Notes under the pieces: model-generated
The model's input: only the letters and a program-made list of their open reading frames with translations
What the model was told of the DNA's origin: nothing
The model's database searches: none
In this document: piece after piece, positions 17,224 through 26,425 of the stretch
How positions within the stretch are numbered: position 1 is the first letter of the stretch
How the letters are laid out: each line of letters opens with the position of its first letter
DNA from: Micromonospora sp. H61
GTDB taxonomy: Bacteria; Actinomycetota; Actinomycetes; Mycobacteriales; Micromonosporaceae
DNA: 64,000 bases
NCBI RefSeq assembly: GCF_018070325.1
Contig: NZ_JAGPXY010000004.1
Coordinates: 62,001-126,000, forward strand
Reading direction: 5' to 3'
Translations under genes and position numbers: made by a program

Positions 17224-18091
17224 CCCGCGCCACCAGTTGGGTCGGGTTGACGTAGCGCAGCGCGACGATGAGGAGGACCAGCATCATCGAGGTGTAGATG
17301 ACCGCCATGGCGTCGACCGACTGCTGGGCCCTGATCCCGGACGCGGACATCGAGTAGTAGAGCGCCACCACCAGGGTCTGCGAGTCCGGACCCGCGGTCA
17401 GGAAGGTGAGCTCGAACATGCCCACGGTGCGGACCAGCACGAGGATCGCGGAGGCGAGGATGCCCGGCACGAGCAGCGGCGTGAGGATCCGGAGGAACAC
17501 CGTCCGCAGGCCCGCGCCGCACATGCGCGCGGCGCTCTCGATCCTCGGGTCGATCTGCTCGATGAACGGGGTCATGGTCAGGATGACGAAGGGCACCGAC
17601 GGCACGAGGTTGGCGAGCACCACCCCGGACATGTGCCCGGCCAGGCCGAACTTGTAGAGGACTGTCGCCAGCGGGATGCCGTAGGTGATCGGGGGCATCA
17701 GGATGGGCAGCAGGAACACCAGGAAGATCAGCCGTTTGCCCGGGAACGAGCGCCGCGCGAGGGCGTAGGCGGCCGGCACGCCGATCACCAGCGAGAGGCC
17801 CACGACGAGTACGGAGACCTCCAGCGTCACGACGATGACCTGGAGGAGCGCGAATTCGTCCCAGGCTCGGGCGTACCAGCTGGTGGTGTAGCCGTCCGGG
17901 AGCCAGGTGTCGAACCAGCGCTGGCCGAACGAACTGACCAGCACGGACGCCACGACGCCCAGCAGGTTGAGGAAGAAGAAGATGACGACGCCCCAGACGA
18001 TCCAGGCGGCCGGGCGCGCGACGATGCGCCGCCGCCGGTCGGTGCTGGTGGCGGGGGGCCGCGCTGGTGGGGCCTGGGTGGTCGTTGCCAT
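17201..18091 (-). CDS. ABC transporter permease (second of two)
   Basis: A 296-residue inner-membrane permease with six predicted helices. The EAA-type coupling loop is seen as ARMCGAGLRTVFLRILTPLLVPG. It is the last gene of the operon lipoprotein / ATPase / permease / permease; its start shares one base with the stop of the preceding permease. The arrangement (CysA/PotA-like ATPase with paired PotB/PotC-type permeases) is used for iron, polyamines, phosphonates and some sugars, so the substrate cannot be read from the family alone. Confidence 0.92.
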   Translation of the reverse strand: MATTTQAPPARPPATSTDRRRRIVARPAAWIVWGVVIFFFLNLLGVVASVLVSSFGQRWFDTWLPDGYTTSWYARAWDEFALLQVIVVTLEVSVLVVGLSLVIGVPAAYALARRSFPGKRLIFLVFLLPILMPPITYGIPLATVLYKFGLAGHMSGVVLANLVPSVPFVILTMTPFIEQIDPRIESAARMCGAGLRTVFLRILTPLLVPGILASAILVLVRTVGMFELTFLTAGPDSQTLVVALYYSMSASGIRAQQSVDAMAVIYTSMMLVLLIVALRYVNPTQLVARVKDEPEH

Positions 18092-18984
18092 CAGCCCTTG
18101 CCTCCGGTGGAGCCGGTGTAGAAGCGGCTGCGAGCGGCCAGCACCACAGCGATGATGACCAGCTCGACGAAGCCCATGATCATGGCGATCGCCGACGCAT
18201 ACGGGTAGTCGTACTGCTCGTAGGCCGCCTGGTAGGCGGCGAGGGAGATGACCCGGGTCTCCCCGGCCGGGTTGCCGACCAGAACGGCAGACGGGAACAC
18301 GCTGAACGCCAGGACGAACGTCAGGCAGAAGGTCGTGGCGAGGCCGGGCATCAGCAGCGGCAGGGTGATCCGGGTGAACCGGCGACGCCAGTCCGCGCCC
18401 AGCGTCGCGGCCGCGCGTTCCAGGGTCGGGTCGATGCCGGACAGGTACGACAGCACCAGCAGGAACGCGAACGGAAAGCCGGTGATCACCAGCGAGAAGA
18501 ACACGCCCCAGTAGTTGTGGGTCAGCCGCACCGGCTCGTCGACGAGGTTGCTGGCCAACAGGATCCGGTTGAACCAGCCGGTCGGGCCGAGGAAGTTCAG
18601 CAACCCCTGTGCGGTGAGGACCGTGCCGAGCGTGATCGGCACTACCAGCAGCGTGGTGACCAGCCGCTTGCCCCGGAACCGGCCACGCATGCGGTAGGCG
18701 ATCGGCACCGCGGCGAGGACGTTCAGGAGCGCGGCGGGCAACGCGATCCGCAGCGTGATCCAGATCGTGCCCCGCTCGTAGGAGTCGGAGAAAAACCGGG
18801 CGTAGTCGCTGAACGGCCCGCCGTTGGTCGGTTGGAACGAGAGCGTCAGCCCGTAGAAGAACGGGTAGAGGAACAGGGCGACGACGAAGACCAGGGCCGG
18901 GACCAGTAACCAGAGCTGACTGTCGATGCCCCGCTCGGCGAGACGGTGCTGCCAGTGCGCCAGCGGCCTCCCGGGCCCGCTCAC
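18091..18984 (-). CDS. ABC transporter permease (first of two)
   Basis: A 297-residue permease with six helices. The start is GTG 18982-18984 (VSGPGRPLAHWQHRL), overlapping the TGA of the ATPase gene by GTGA. Motifs: an opening helix LLVPALVFVVALFLYPFFYG, and the EAA loop AAATLGADWRRRFTRITLPLLMPG. The long frame above the GTG is a shadow of the ATPase gene. It forms a heterodimer with the next permease. Confidence 0.92.
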   Translation of the reverse strand: MSGPGRPLAHWQHRLAERGIDSQLWLLVPALVFVVALFLYPFFYGLTLSFQPTNGGPFSDYARFFSDSYERGTIWITLRIALPAALLNVLAAVPIAYRMRGRFRGKRLVTTLLVVPITLGTVLTAQGLLNFLGPTGWFNRILLASNLVDEPVRLTHNYWGVFFSLVITGFPFAFLLVLSYLSGIDPTLERAAATLGADWRRRFTRITLPLLMPGLATTFCLTFVLAFSVFPSAVLVGNPAGETRVISLAAYQAAYEQYDYPYASAIAMIMGFVELVIIAVVLAARSRFYTGSTGGKG

Positions 18985-20093
18985 CGGGTCGTCCCCGCAG
19001 CCTCCGGGAGGCGGTCGGTCTCCCGCGCCGCGTCGGCGGGATAGACGAGCAGCCGCTGCGGGTCGACGGCGAGCTTGACCTGGTCGCCCGGCGCGATCCG
19101 CTGCTCGGTCCGTAGGTGCAGCAGCAGCCCGGTGTCGGTGCGGGCCTCGGCCGCCAACTCGCGGCCCTGGTACTCCACCACCTCGACCGTCGCCGACATG
19201 GCGTTGCGGGTCTCGCCGGGCTGGTCGACGCGGATGTCCTCGGGCCGTACCGCGACCACGGCGTCCGCCCGGGGCTGAAGATCCCCCACCACCTCGCCGA
19301 GCAGGCGATGGCCGGACGACTCGACGATGGCCCGGTCGCCGTCGGACTGCTGAACCCGCCCGCGCCACAGGTTGCGGTAGCCCATGAAGTCCGCGACGTG
19401 CCAGTTCGCCGGTCGGGTGTGCAGGTCGCGGGGGGAGCCGATCTGCTGCACCCGGCCCTCGCGCAGCACCACCAGCCGGTCGGCCAGGGAGAGCGCCTCC
19501 TCCTGGTCGTGGGTCACGTAGACGGTGGTGAGCCCCAGCGACTGGTGCAGCCGGCGGATCTCGGTCCGCATCTCCAGGCGCAGCTTGGCGTCCAGATTGC
19601 TCAACGGCTCGTCCATCAGCACCAGCGACGGTTCGAACACCACGGCGCGGGCGATGGCGACGCGTTGTTGCTGACCACCCGAGAGCTGACCGGGCAACTT
19701 GTCGACGTGGTCCTCCAGCCGCACCAGCCGCACCGCCTCCTCCGTACGGCGGCGCGTCTCCTCCTTGGGCAGCCGCCGCATCCGCAGCCCGAAGGCGATG
19801 TTCGCCCGGACCGTCAGGTGCGGAAAGAGGGCATAGCTCTGGAACACCATCCCGAAGCCGCGCCGCTCCGGTGGGAGCGTGTCGATACGGCGCTCGTCCT
19901 GCCAGATGCTCCCCTCCGTCAACGGCAGCAGCCCGGCCAGGCAGTTCAACGCCGTCGACTTGCCGCAGCCGGACGGGCCGAGCAGGGCGATGAACTCCCC
20001 CGCCTCGATCGTCAGGTCCAGCTCGGTGAGTGCGGCCTGGCCGCCGAACCGGCGGGACACCCCGTCCAGCCGCAGCTGGGTGAAGGCGCTCAT
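18981..20093 (-). CDS. ABC transporter ATP-binding protein (PotA/CysA-like)
   Basis: A 370-residue ATPase powering the adjacent permeases. It has Walker A GPSGCGKST, Q-loop VFQSYALFPHLTV, signature LSGGQQQRVAIARA, Walker B LVLMDEPLSNLD and the switch His in YVTHDQEEA. Residues about 240-370 form a TOBE domain (VVAVRPEDIRVDQPG, VVEYQGRELAAEA), typical of importers of the PotA/CysA/UgpC type. ATGA overlaps join it to the solute-binding protein gene upstream, and GTGA joins it to the permease gene downstream. Confidence 0.96.
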   Translation of the reverse strand: MSAFTQLRLDGVSRRFGGQAALTELDLTIEAGEFIALLGPSGCGKSTALNCLAGLLPLTEGSIWQDERRIDTLPPERRGFGMVFQSYALFPHLTVRANIAFGLRMRRLPKEETRRRTEEAVRLVRLEDHVDKLPGQLSGGQQQRVAIARAVVFEPSLVLMDEPLSNLDAKLRLEMRTEIRRLHQSLGLTTVYVTHDQEEALSLADRLVVLREGRVQQIGSPRDLHTRPANWHVADFMGYRNLWRGRVQQSDGDRAIVESSGHRLLGEVVGDLQPRADAVVAVRPEDIRVDQPGETRNAMSATVEVVEYQGRELAAEARTDTGLLLHLRTEQRIAPGDQVKLAVDPQRLLVYPADAARETDRLPEAAGTTR

Positions 20094-21310
20094 CCCTGCT
20101 TGACCTTGCCGCCGCCGATCTCGCGGTCCCAGCGGCTGAACGCCGCCACCAGACTCTTCGCGTCGAGCGGGACCTCGGTCGGGTTTCCGGCGATCAGCGC
20201 ATCGTACTCGGGACGACCGAACTCCCGGATCGCGTCCTGGCTCTTCTGCGGCGCCGACGAGAGCTGGACCTCCTTGATCGCCGGGCCCGGGTAGAAGTAG
20301 CCCTCGTCGTACGCCTTCGCCTGCTGTTCAGGGGTGAGCATGAACGCCAGCAGGGCCAGCACGGCGGCCTGGGTGTCGGTCGACACGCCCTTGGGCAGGA
20401 CGGCGTAGTGCGCGTCGGTGACCCAGTGGAAGCCGTCGATCGGGGTGATCCTGGCCTCCTTGGGCACCGTGCCGAGCACCCGCGGGTTGATGTCCCAACC
20501 GGTTGTGCTGACGATCAGGTGCGCGGTGCCGTTGGCGAGGTTCTTCATCGTCTCGGTGGTGCCGGACGGGTAGTAGTCGACGTACTGGCCCAGCTCCTTG
20601 AGGAAGGCCCACGTCTTGTCCCAGCCCGCTGCGGGGTCCTTGGGGTTAGAGTCGCCCAGGATGTAGGGCAGACCCATCAGGAACGTCCGCCCCGGGCCGG
20701 AGTTGGCCGGCCGGGCGTACTGGAATTTGCGGGGGTTGGCTCTGGCCCAGGCGAGCAGCGCGTCCGCGCTGGTGGGTGGCGTCGCCAGTCGGGACGGCAG
20801 ATATTCGAGCAGCGGACCTGACGGGTAGTAGGTGACGGTGACGCCCGCGTTGCCGGCGAGCTTCTGCATCGCGGCGGCCGGCTCCAGGTAGTTGCTCATG
20901 CCGCCGAGACGGTCCTGGAAGGTCGGCAACACGTCGATCCAGAGCCCCTGCTCGATCCCGGCGGCCAGGCCGTCGACGCCGGTCAGCACGAGGCCGATGT
21001 CCACCCGGTCCGCCCCCTGCTGGGCCTTGATCTTTCCGGCCAGCTCGGGCGCCGGAGCCTTCGAGTAGGTCACCCGGGAGATCACGTCGGGGTTCTTCGA
21101 GACGAACTCGTCGATCATCCCCTGGGTCAGCTGGAGGTTGCCCGCCACGTCGAGGACGTTGAGCGTGACGGCCTTACCGGGCCGCTGTGGCACCTCACCG
21201 GTGCTGTCGCCAGTGCTGTCGCCGGGGGCCTCGGGTGCCCCGCACCCGACAGTGCCCACCAGGAGCGACGATGCAGTGACCAGGAGAGCGCCGCGCCGCG
21301 AGATACCCAT
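20090..21310 (-). CDS. ABC transporter solute-binding lipoprotein
   Basis: A 406-residue exported lipoprotein that captures the substrate. The start MGISRRGALLVTASSLL has a GGAGGG site; the lipobox is LVGTVGCG with the lipid-modified Cys at about residue 23. The mature part shows the type 2 periplasmic fold: VTLNVLDVAGNLQLTQGMID, and later TETMKNLANGTAHLIVSTTGWD and LPKGVSTDTQAAVLALLAFM. It resembles extracellular solute-binding protein family 1 members fed by PotA-like ATPases. With the divergent LacI gene and the neighbouring GH67 gene, an oligosaccharide or sugar acid is the best guess for the ligand; polyamine or phosphonate cannot be excluded. Confidence 0.88.
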   Translation of the reverse strand: MGISRRGALLVTASSLLVGTVGCGAPEAPGDSTGDSTGEVPQRPGKAVTLNVLDVAGNLQLTQGMIDEFVSKNPDVISRVTYSKAPAPELAGKIKAQQGADRVDIGLVLTGVDGLAAGIEQGLWIDVLPTFQDRLGGMSNYLEPAAAMQKLAGNAGVTVTYYPSGPLLEYLPSRLATPPTSADALLAWARANPRKFQYARPANSGPGRTFLMGLPYILGDSNPKDPAAGWDKTWAFLKELGQYVDYYPSGTTETMKNLANGTAHLIVSTTGWDINPRVLGTVPKEARITPIDGFHWVTDAHYAVLPKGVSTDTQAAVLALLAFMLTPEQQAKAYDEGYFYPGPAIKEVQLSSAPQKSQDAIREFGRPEYDALIAGNPTEVPLDAKSLVAAFSRWDREIGGGKVKQG

Positions 21311-21495
21311 GAGCCGTTCCCTCCGCCAGGTGTCATCAGTGCTGATTGAGGCAGCCGGCGCGCCGGGGCGGCAACGGGTTGCCATGTATTGCCTCGCGCG
21401 AATGTGATCGGAGCGCCGGATTGTTGCGGGGGCATTGCCGAGTATTCACGGCCGCCATACCATGATCACGGCGCGTAGCCGGGAGGAGCATGCAG

Positions 21496-22578
21496 ATGCC
21501 CGACCACACCAGGCCGCCGGGAAAGCGAGTCACGATCTACGACGTCGCCCTCGAGGCGGACGTCTCGCCGTCCACTGTGTCCCGCGCCTTCTCCCGACCG
21601 AGTCGCGTCAACTCCGAGACCGCCGAACGGATCCGGCGGGTCGCCGAGCGGTTGGGCTACCGGACCAACCCCCTCGCTCGCGCCCTCACCACGTCCCGCA
21701 CGCAGATGATCGCGCTGGTCATCGCCGACATCACCAACCCGGTGTACGCCGAGATCGTGCGCGGCGCGCAGGAGGTGGCGGCCGACGGCGAATACACCAC
21801 CGTGCTGATCGACGCCCAGGAGTCCGACCGCCTGGAACGGGCGGCGGTCGAACGCACCATGTCGACAGTCGACGGCATCGTGCTGGCCAGCAGCCGGATG
21901 TCCGACTCGGCCATCCGGATGGTCGCCAAGCAGCGGCCGGTGGTGGTTCTCAACCGCGCTCTCGCCGACGTGCCGTGCGTCGTCACGGACGACCCTCGCG
22001 GCGTGCGGCGGGCCGCCGAGCACCTCGGTGAGCTGGGGCACGACCACATCACCTACGTCGCGGGGCCGCAGGCGTCCTGGCCCAATGGTGTGCGCTGGCG
22101 CTCGCTGCTCGAGGCGGGGATGGAGCTGGAGATCAAGGTTCGCCAGATCGGGCCGTTCAGCCCCACCCTGGCCGGCGGTGAGCGGGCCGCGCAGGAGCTG
22201 TGCACGCGTCCCGCGACGGCGGTCCTGGCCTTCAACGACCAGATGGCCATCGGGATCATCCGCGGCCTCAGCCGGATGGGCGTCAACGTTCCGGGCGACG
22301 TCAGCGTCGTCGGCTTCGACAACATCCTCGCCGCCGACATCGTCACCCCCGGGCTCACCACCGTCGCGGCACCGCTCTACGCGGAGGGCTCGGCCGCTAC
22401 CCGGCACCTGCTCACGATGATCGAGGGGGCACCCGGGCACACCGGCCGGCCGATGGTCCTGCCGGTACGCCTCGTGGTCCGCGACTCGACGGCCGTACGC
22501 AACCCGAGCCCCGGTCGGACCCGACCAGCCTGGGTACGACAGCGACCCGTTCCCGGCCCGGCGGCCCAGCTGCCGTGA
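21496..22578 (+). CDS. LacI-family transcriptional regulator
   Basis: A 360-residue repressor. The start ATG 21496 is preferred over ATG 21490 because AGGAG (21484-21488) is then 7 bases away. The helix-turn-helix is VTIYDVALEADVSPSTVSRA with the hinge RLGYRTNPLARAL; the sugar-binding core follows (IALVIADITNPVYAEIVRGA, VLAFNDQMAIGIIRGL, VSVVGFDNILAADIVTP). It is divergent from the ABC operon and 148 bases upstream of the GH67 gene on the same strand, so it probably controls one or both. The C-terminal 25 residues are a Pro/Arg-rich extension. Confidence 0.93.
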   Translation: MPDHTRPPGKRVTIYDVALEADVSPSTVSRAFSRPSRVNSETAERIRRVAERLGYRTNPLARALTTSRTQMIALVIADITNPVYAEIVRGAQEVAADGEYTTVLIDAQESDRLERAAVERTMSTVDGIVLASSRMSDSAIRMVAKQRPVVVLNRALADVPCVVTDDPRGVRRAAEHLGELGHDHITYVAGPQASWPNGVRWRSLLEAGMELEIKVRQIGPFSPTLAGGERAAQELCTRPATAVLAFNDQMAIGIIRGLSRMGVNVPGDVSVVGFDNILAADIVTPGLTTVAAPLYAEGSAATRHLLTMIEGAPGHTGRPMVLPVRLVVRDSTAVRNPSPGRTRPAWVRQRPVPGPAAQLP

Positions 22579-22726
22579 GGGCCGCGCGGCCCCGCGACAA
22601 GAAACGACAACTCGTTGCCGAGGCGGAGCCACGCCGGGAAGGATCGACGCGCATCCATCCAGCAACGTCGTTGCGCTCGCGGGACGGGCCGAACGGCGTC
22701 CCCAGCGAACGAACGAGGAGATGGCG

Positions 22727-25700
22727 ATGAACCGAGCTTCGGTACCCCGGCTACGGCGAACCCTCATCGTGCTGGGCACGGCACTGGCCACCGTCGCTGC
22801 CACCCTCACGGTCGCCACCACCACGCCGGTCGCCGCGGCCCCGTCGCCGGACGACTACAACGGCTCCGACCTGTGGCTGCGGTACGTGCCGGTCGACGAC
22901 GCGAAGCTGCTGCGTGACTACCGCCGCGCGGCCACGGCGATCGTGGTCGAGAACGCCGACGCCACGAAGGTCCACCGGCACACGACGGACCTCGCCATGG
23001 CCCCCGATTCGCGCGAGAAGCTCGTCGAGACCACGCTGGGCGCCGCCCGGGACGAACTGGTCCGCGGTCTGGGCGGGCTGCTCGGTCGACCGACGCCCGT
23101 GGCGACTGTCGACGGCGGCACGGTCCCCGACGGCGCGGTCGTGGTGGGCACGCCGACGAGTTCCCCGCTGGTGGCCCGCACCATCGCGACCCGCGACCTG
23201 GCAACTGTGGGCGACGAGGGCTACCTCGTCCGGTCGGTGTCGAAGGGCAGGGCACGCTTCACCGTCATCGCCGGCAACAGCGACCTCGGCGCGCTGTACG
23301 GCACCTTCGCCTTCCTCCGGCTGCTGCAGACCCAGAAACCCATCGACCACCTCCGCGTCGCGGAGTCACCGAAGATCAAGCATCGGCTGCTGAACAACTG
23401 GGAGACCGAGCGTCTCTACGCGGGCAACAACGCCTCCGGGCTGGGCGGGCTGAACGGGGAGAGCGGGGCGATCTTCAACTTCGCCGCCACCGGCGCCAGC
23501 GCCGGCCGGAACCTGCCCGTCATTCTCGACCGCTACCTCGTCATGGCCCGCGCGTTGGCGTCCCTGGGCATCAACGGCATCACCATCAACAACGTCAACG
23601 CCGACAACGCGTACCTGACGAGCACCCGCATCGCGCAGGAGGCTGCCCTCGCCGACGCGCTGCGTCCGTACGGGATCAGGCTGGGCCTGTCGATCCGCTA
23701 CACCGCGCCCACCGACAGCCGGTTCGCCCCCGACACGCTGACCAACAGCCAGCTCGATCCGTACGGCGCGGATTTCCGGGGCTGGTGGCACCGCCGGGCC
23801 CAGCAGATCCAGGCCGCGATCCCGGACTTCATGGGCCTCACCGTCAAGGCCAACTCCGAGGGCCAGCCGGGGCCACAGGACTTCGGGTACGACCACGGTG
23901 ACGGCGCCAACGCCATCGCCGCCGCGGTGGCACCGCTCGGGATGACGGTGCACTGGCGGACGTTCGTCTACAACGCCGAGGTCGACAACGACCGGCTCAA
24001 GCGGGCCTACCTGGAGTTCGGGCCGATCGACGACGAGGTGCAGCCGGACGGCAGCCGGGGGCGCTTCGCCGACAACGTGTTCCTCCAGACCAAGAACGGG
24101 CCACTGGACTTCCAGGCCCGGGAGCCCATCCACCCGATGTTCGGCCGGATGGAGAACACCAACCAGGCCCTGGAACTCCAGATCACGCAGGAGTACACCG
24201 GCCAGAACTGGATGCTGGCCTACCTCGGCCCGATGTACGAGGAGATCCTCAAGACCGACACGTACGCGACCGACGCGAACGGAAAACCGCTCAAGAAGCG
24301 CCTGGTCGGCAACATCGTCGACGGGAGCGCTCAGCACCACCCGGACACCGCCATCGTGGGTGTCGCCAACCTCGGCAACGCGGACAACCTGACCGGGCAC
24401 CACTTCGCCCAGGCGAACCTCTTCGCATTCGGACGTCAGGCGTGGGACTGGACGCTCGACTCGGCGGACATCGCGACCGACTGGACGCGGATGACCTGGA
24501 GCAACGACCGGCGCGTCGTCGACACCATCCACAGGATGATGATGGGCTCCTGGGAGTCACTGGTCAGCTACCAGACGCCGCTGGGCATCGGCCACCAGTT
24601 CGCCGAGGGCGCCCACTACCGCCCCGACCCCGCCGACTGGGCGGGCCGCGACGACTGGAGCCCGATCTACTACAACAAGGCCGACAGCGTCGGTCTGGGC
24701 TTCGACCGCTCCCCCACCGGCAGCAACCTGGCCGCCCAGTACTTCCCCCGGTTGCAGCAGCGCTACGGGAACATCAACTCGGTCCCGGAGAACCTGCTGA
24801 TGTGGTTCCACCACGTGCCGTGGGGCCATCGGATGGACAACGGCCGGACGTTCTGGGACGAGTTGGTCTACCGCTACCAGATGGGCGTGCAGTACGTGAC
24901 CTGGATGCGGGAGACCTGGGACGCGCTGCAACCCGACATCGACGCACGCCGGTTCGCGGAGGTACGCGCCAAGCTGGCGGTGCACGAGGCGGACGCCGCC
25001 GACTGGCGGGACACCTCGGTGAACTACTGGAAGGAGTTCAGCGGGCGGGACGTCCCGGTCGACGACGCCCCGCTGTCGGCGACGATCGTGGTGAACGGGA
25101 AGAGGTTCGGCGGCTTCAACCTGTCGGACACCGCGTACACGATCCCGCTGCCGGCCGGGGCGTCGCCGACCATCACGAAGGTGCGGACGGCCGACCGGAA
25201 GGCCCGCTACGAGATCGTCTCCCAGGCGGCCGGCGTACCCGGTCAGGCGGTCGTCAAGGTCACGACGGAGAGCTTCTTCGGGCCCCTGGTGAAGAACTAC
25301 GTCTTCAACCTGGTGCCCGACACGACGCTGACGGCAGTGCGCGTCGACGGTAAGCGTCTGGAGTCCTTCGCACCGACGGTGCTGCGCTACAACGCCCTCA
25401 CGCCGGCCGGCACCACGACAGTGCCGACGGTCACCGCCAGCGCCGCCGATCCCGCCGCCACTGTCGCGGTCGAGCAGGCGACCAGCCCCACCGGGCAGGC
25501 TCGGGTCACCGTCACCAACGGTGGAGCCTCGTCGGTCTACACGGTGGACCTGAACACCACCATCACCGGCAGCGACGAGTTCGACTCGGCCCAACTCGGC
25601 CCGCAGTGGCAGTGGGTCCGGCCGGACGAGAGCAGCCGGCGTCTGGCCGACGGGTCCCTGGTCATCACCGCGCAGCAGGGCGACCTCCAGGGCAACGCCA

Positions 25701-26188
25701 ACACCGCGAGGAACCTGGCCCTGCAGGACGTCGACGGCGACTGGACGGCCGAGTCCAGGGTCGTCTTCTCCCGCCCACTGGCCACCAACAACGAGCAGGG
25801 CGGTGTGCTCGGGTACGCGGACGACAACAACTACGTGAAGCTCGCCTGGGAGATAGGCAACGCCACCGCAGCGGTCAACAAGACCCGGATCGTCTTCCTG
25901 CGCGAGCAGAACGGCACGGCGTCCACCCTGGAGATCACCGGAGCCGACGCCCAGCGCATCGTCGGGGCCGACGGCGCCATCTGGCTGCGACTGACCAAGA
26001 TCGGAAACAGCTACCGCGCCTACTACTCCACCGACGGAAGCGTCTACCGCTACATCGGCTCCCAGACGCTGAACGCCGAGGCGACGAAGGCCGGGCTGCT
26101 GGCCTTCAACCGGGCCGGCACCTCCACCGACCTCGACGTCGCCTTCGACTACTTCCGGATCGAGAGCCGCGGCGAGCGCATCCGCTGA
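22727..26188 (+). CDS. Secreted GH67 alpha-glucuronidase with C-terminal accessory modules
   Basis: An exported 1153-residue enzyme that removes (4-O-methyl)glucuronic acid from xylo-oligosaccharides. ATG 22727 gives a 6-base space from GAGGAG; ATG 22721 abuts it. A signal peptide spans about 1-38 (TTPVAAAPS). GH67 signatures: YNGSDLWLRYVPV, ALYGTFAFLRLLQTQ, PKIKHRLLNNWE, GINGITINNVNADN, VKANSEGQPGPQDFGY, TKNGPLDFQAREPIHPMFG, LQITQEYTGQNWMLAYLGPM, GHHFAQANLFAFGR and GIGHQFAEGAHY. The catalytic carboxylates are expected in the ANSEGQ and DFQARE segments. It is far longer than classical GH67 (about 700): after about residue 790 come Ig-like strands and a C-terminal concanavalin-like module (DEFDSAQLGPQWQWVRPDES onward) as in many beta-xylosidases. 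A 19-bp inverted repeat follows the stop. Confidence 0.93.
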   Translation: MNRASVPRLRRTLIVLGTALATVAATLTVATTTPVAAAPSPDDYNGSDLWLRYVPVDDAKLLRDYRRAATAIVVENADATKVHRHTTDLAMAPDSREKLVETTLGAARDELVRGLGGLLGRPTPVATVDGGTVPDGAVVVGTPTSSPLVARTIATRDLATVGDEGYLVRSVSKGRARFTVIAGNSDLGALYGTFAFLRLLQTQKPIDHLRVAESPKIKHRLLNNWETERLYAGNNASGLGGLNGESGAIFNFAATGASAGRNLPVILDRYLVMARALASLGINGITINNVNADNAYLTSTRIAQEAALADALRPYGIRLGLSIRYTAPTDSRFAPDTLTNSQLDPYGADFRGWWHRRAQQIQAAIPDFMGLTVKANSEGQPGPQDFGYDHGDGANAIAAAVAPLGMTVHWRTFVYNAEVDNDRLKRAYLEFGPIDDEVQPDGSRGRFADNVFLQTKNGPLDFQAREPIHPMFGRMENTNQALELQITQEYTGQNWMLAYLGPMYEEILKTDTYATDANGKPLKKRLVGNIVDGSAQHHPDTAIVGVANLGNADNLTGHHFAQANLFAFGRQAWDWTLDSADIATDWTRMTWSNDRRVVDTIHRMMMGSWESLVSYQTPLGIGHQFAEGAHYRPDPADWAGRDDWSPIYYNKADSVGLGFDRSPTGSNLAAQYFPRLQQRYGNINSVPENLLMWFHHVPWGHRMDNGRTFWDELVYRYQMGVQYVTWMRETWDALQPDIDARRFAEVRAKLAVHEADAADWRDTSVNYWKEFSGRDVPVDDAPLSATIVVNGKRFGGFNLSDTAYTIPLPAGASPTITKVRTADRKARYEIVSQAAGVPGQAVVKVTTESFFGPLVKNYVFNLVPDTTLTAVRVDGKRLESFAPTVLRYNALTPAGTTTVPTVTASAADPAATVAVEQATSPTGQARVTVTNGGASSVYTVDLNTTITGSDEFDSAQLGPQWQWVRPDESSRRLADGSLVITAQQGDLQGNANTARNLALQDVDGDWTAESRVVFSRPLATNNEQGGVLGYADDNNYVKLAWEIGNATAAVNKTRIVFLREQNGTASTLEITGADAQRIVGADGAIWLRLTKIGNSYRAYYSTDGSVYRYIGSQTLNAEATKAGLLAFNRAGTSTDLDVAFDYFRIESRGERIR

Positions 26189-26209
26189 ACCGGTATGTCG
26201 ATGTGCTGC

Positions 26210-26259
26210 TGAGCGGTATACCTCAGAGTCATATTCATACCTCTGAGGTATACCGCTCA
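26210..26259. terminator. 19-bp perfect inverted repeat after GH67
   Basis: Arms 26210-26228 and 26241-26259 are exact reverse complements with a 12-base AT-rich loop. Each arm contains GGTATACC, itself a palindrome. It starts 22 bases after the GH67 stop, so it is probably the terminator, although the nested palindrome and lower GC are unlike the other hairpins here. Confidence 0.65.
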
Positions 26260-26360
26260 ACACCGCATCCGCCCCGACCGAGGCGACCGACGGTCACCGC
26301 CGACCGCCGGCTGCGCCCACAACCCCAGCCAGGTCAGGACCACCGCAGCACCGCAAGCCG

Positions 26361-26398
26361 CGACCGGGCCCGTCCCCGGTTGGGGACGGGCCCGGTCG
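26361..26398 (-). terminator. Terminator of the GH95 gene
   Basis: A perfect 17-bp GC-rich stem (26361-26377 / 26382-26398) with a GGTT loop, 28 bases past the GH95 stop. Confidence 0.9.
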
Positions 26399-26425
26399 TG
26401 CTCCCCCGAGCAGGATTCGTTGCCG

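Noticed and set aside
24326..24339. GGGAGCGCTC-like sequence inside the GH67 gene, similar to a CebR box
   Set aside because: It lies in coding sequence, the palindrome is broken on the right side, and the codons encode conserved protein, so it is likely chance.
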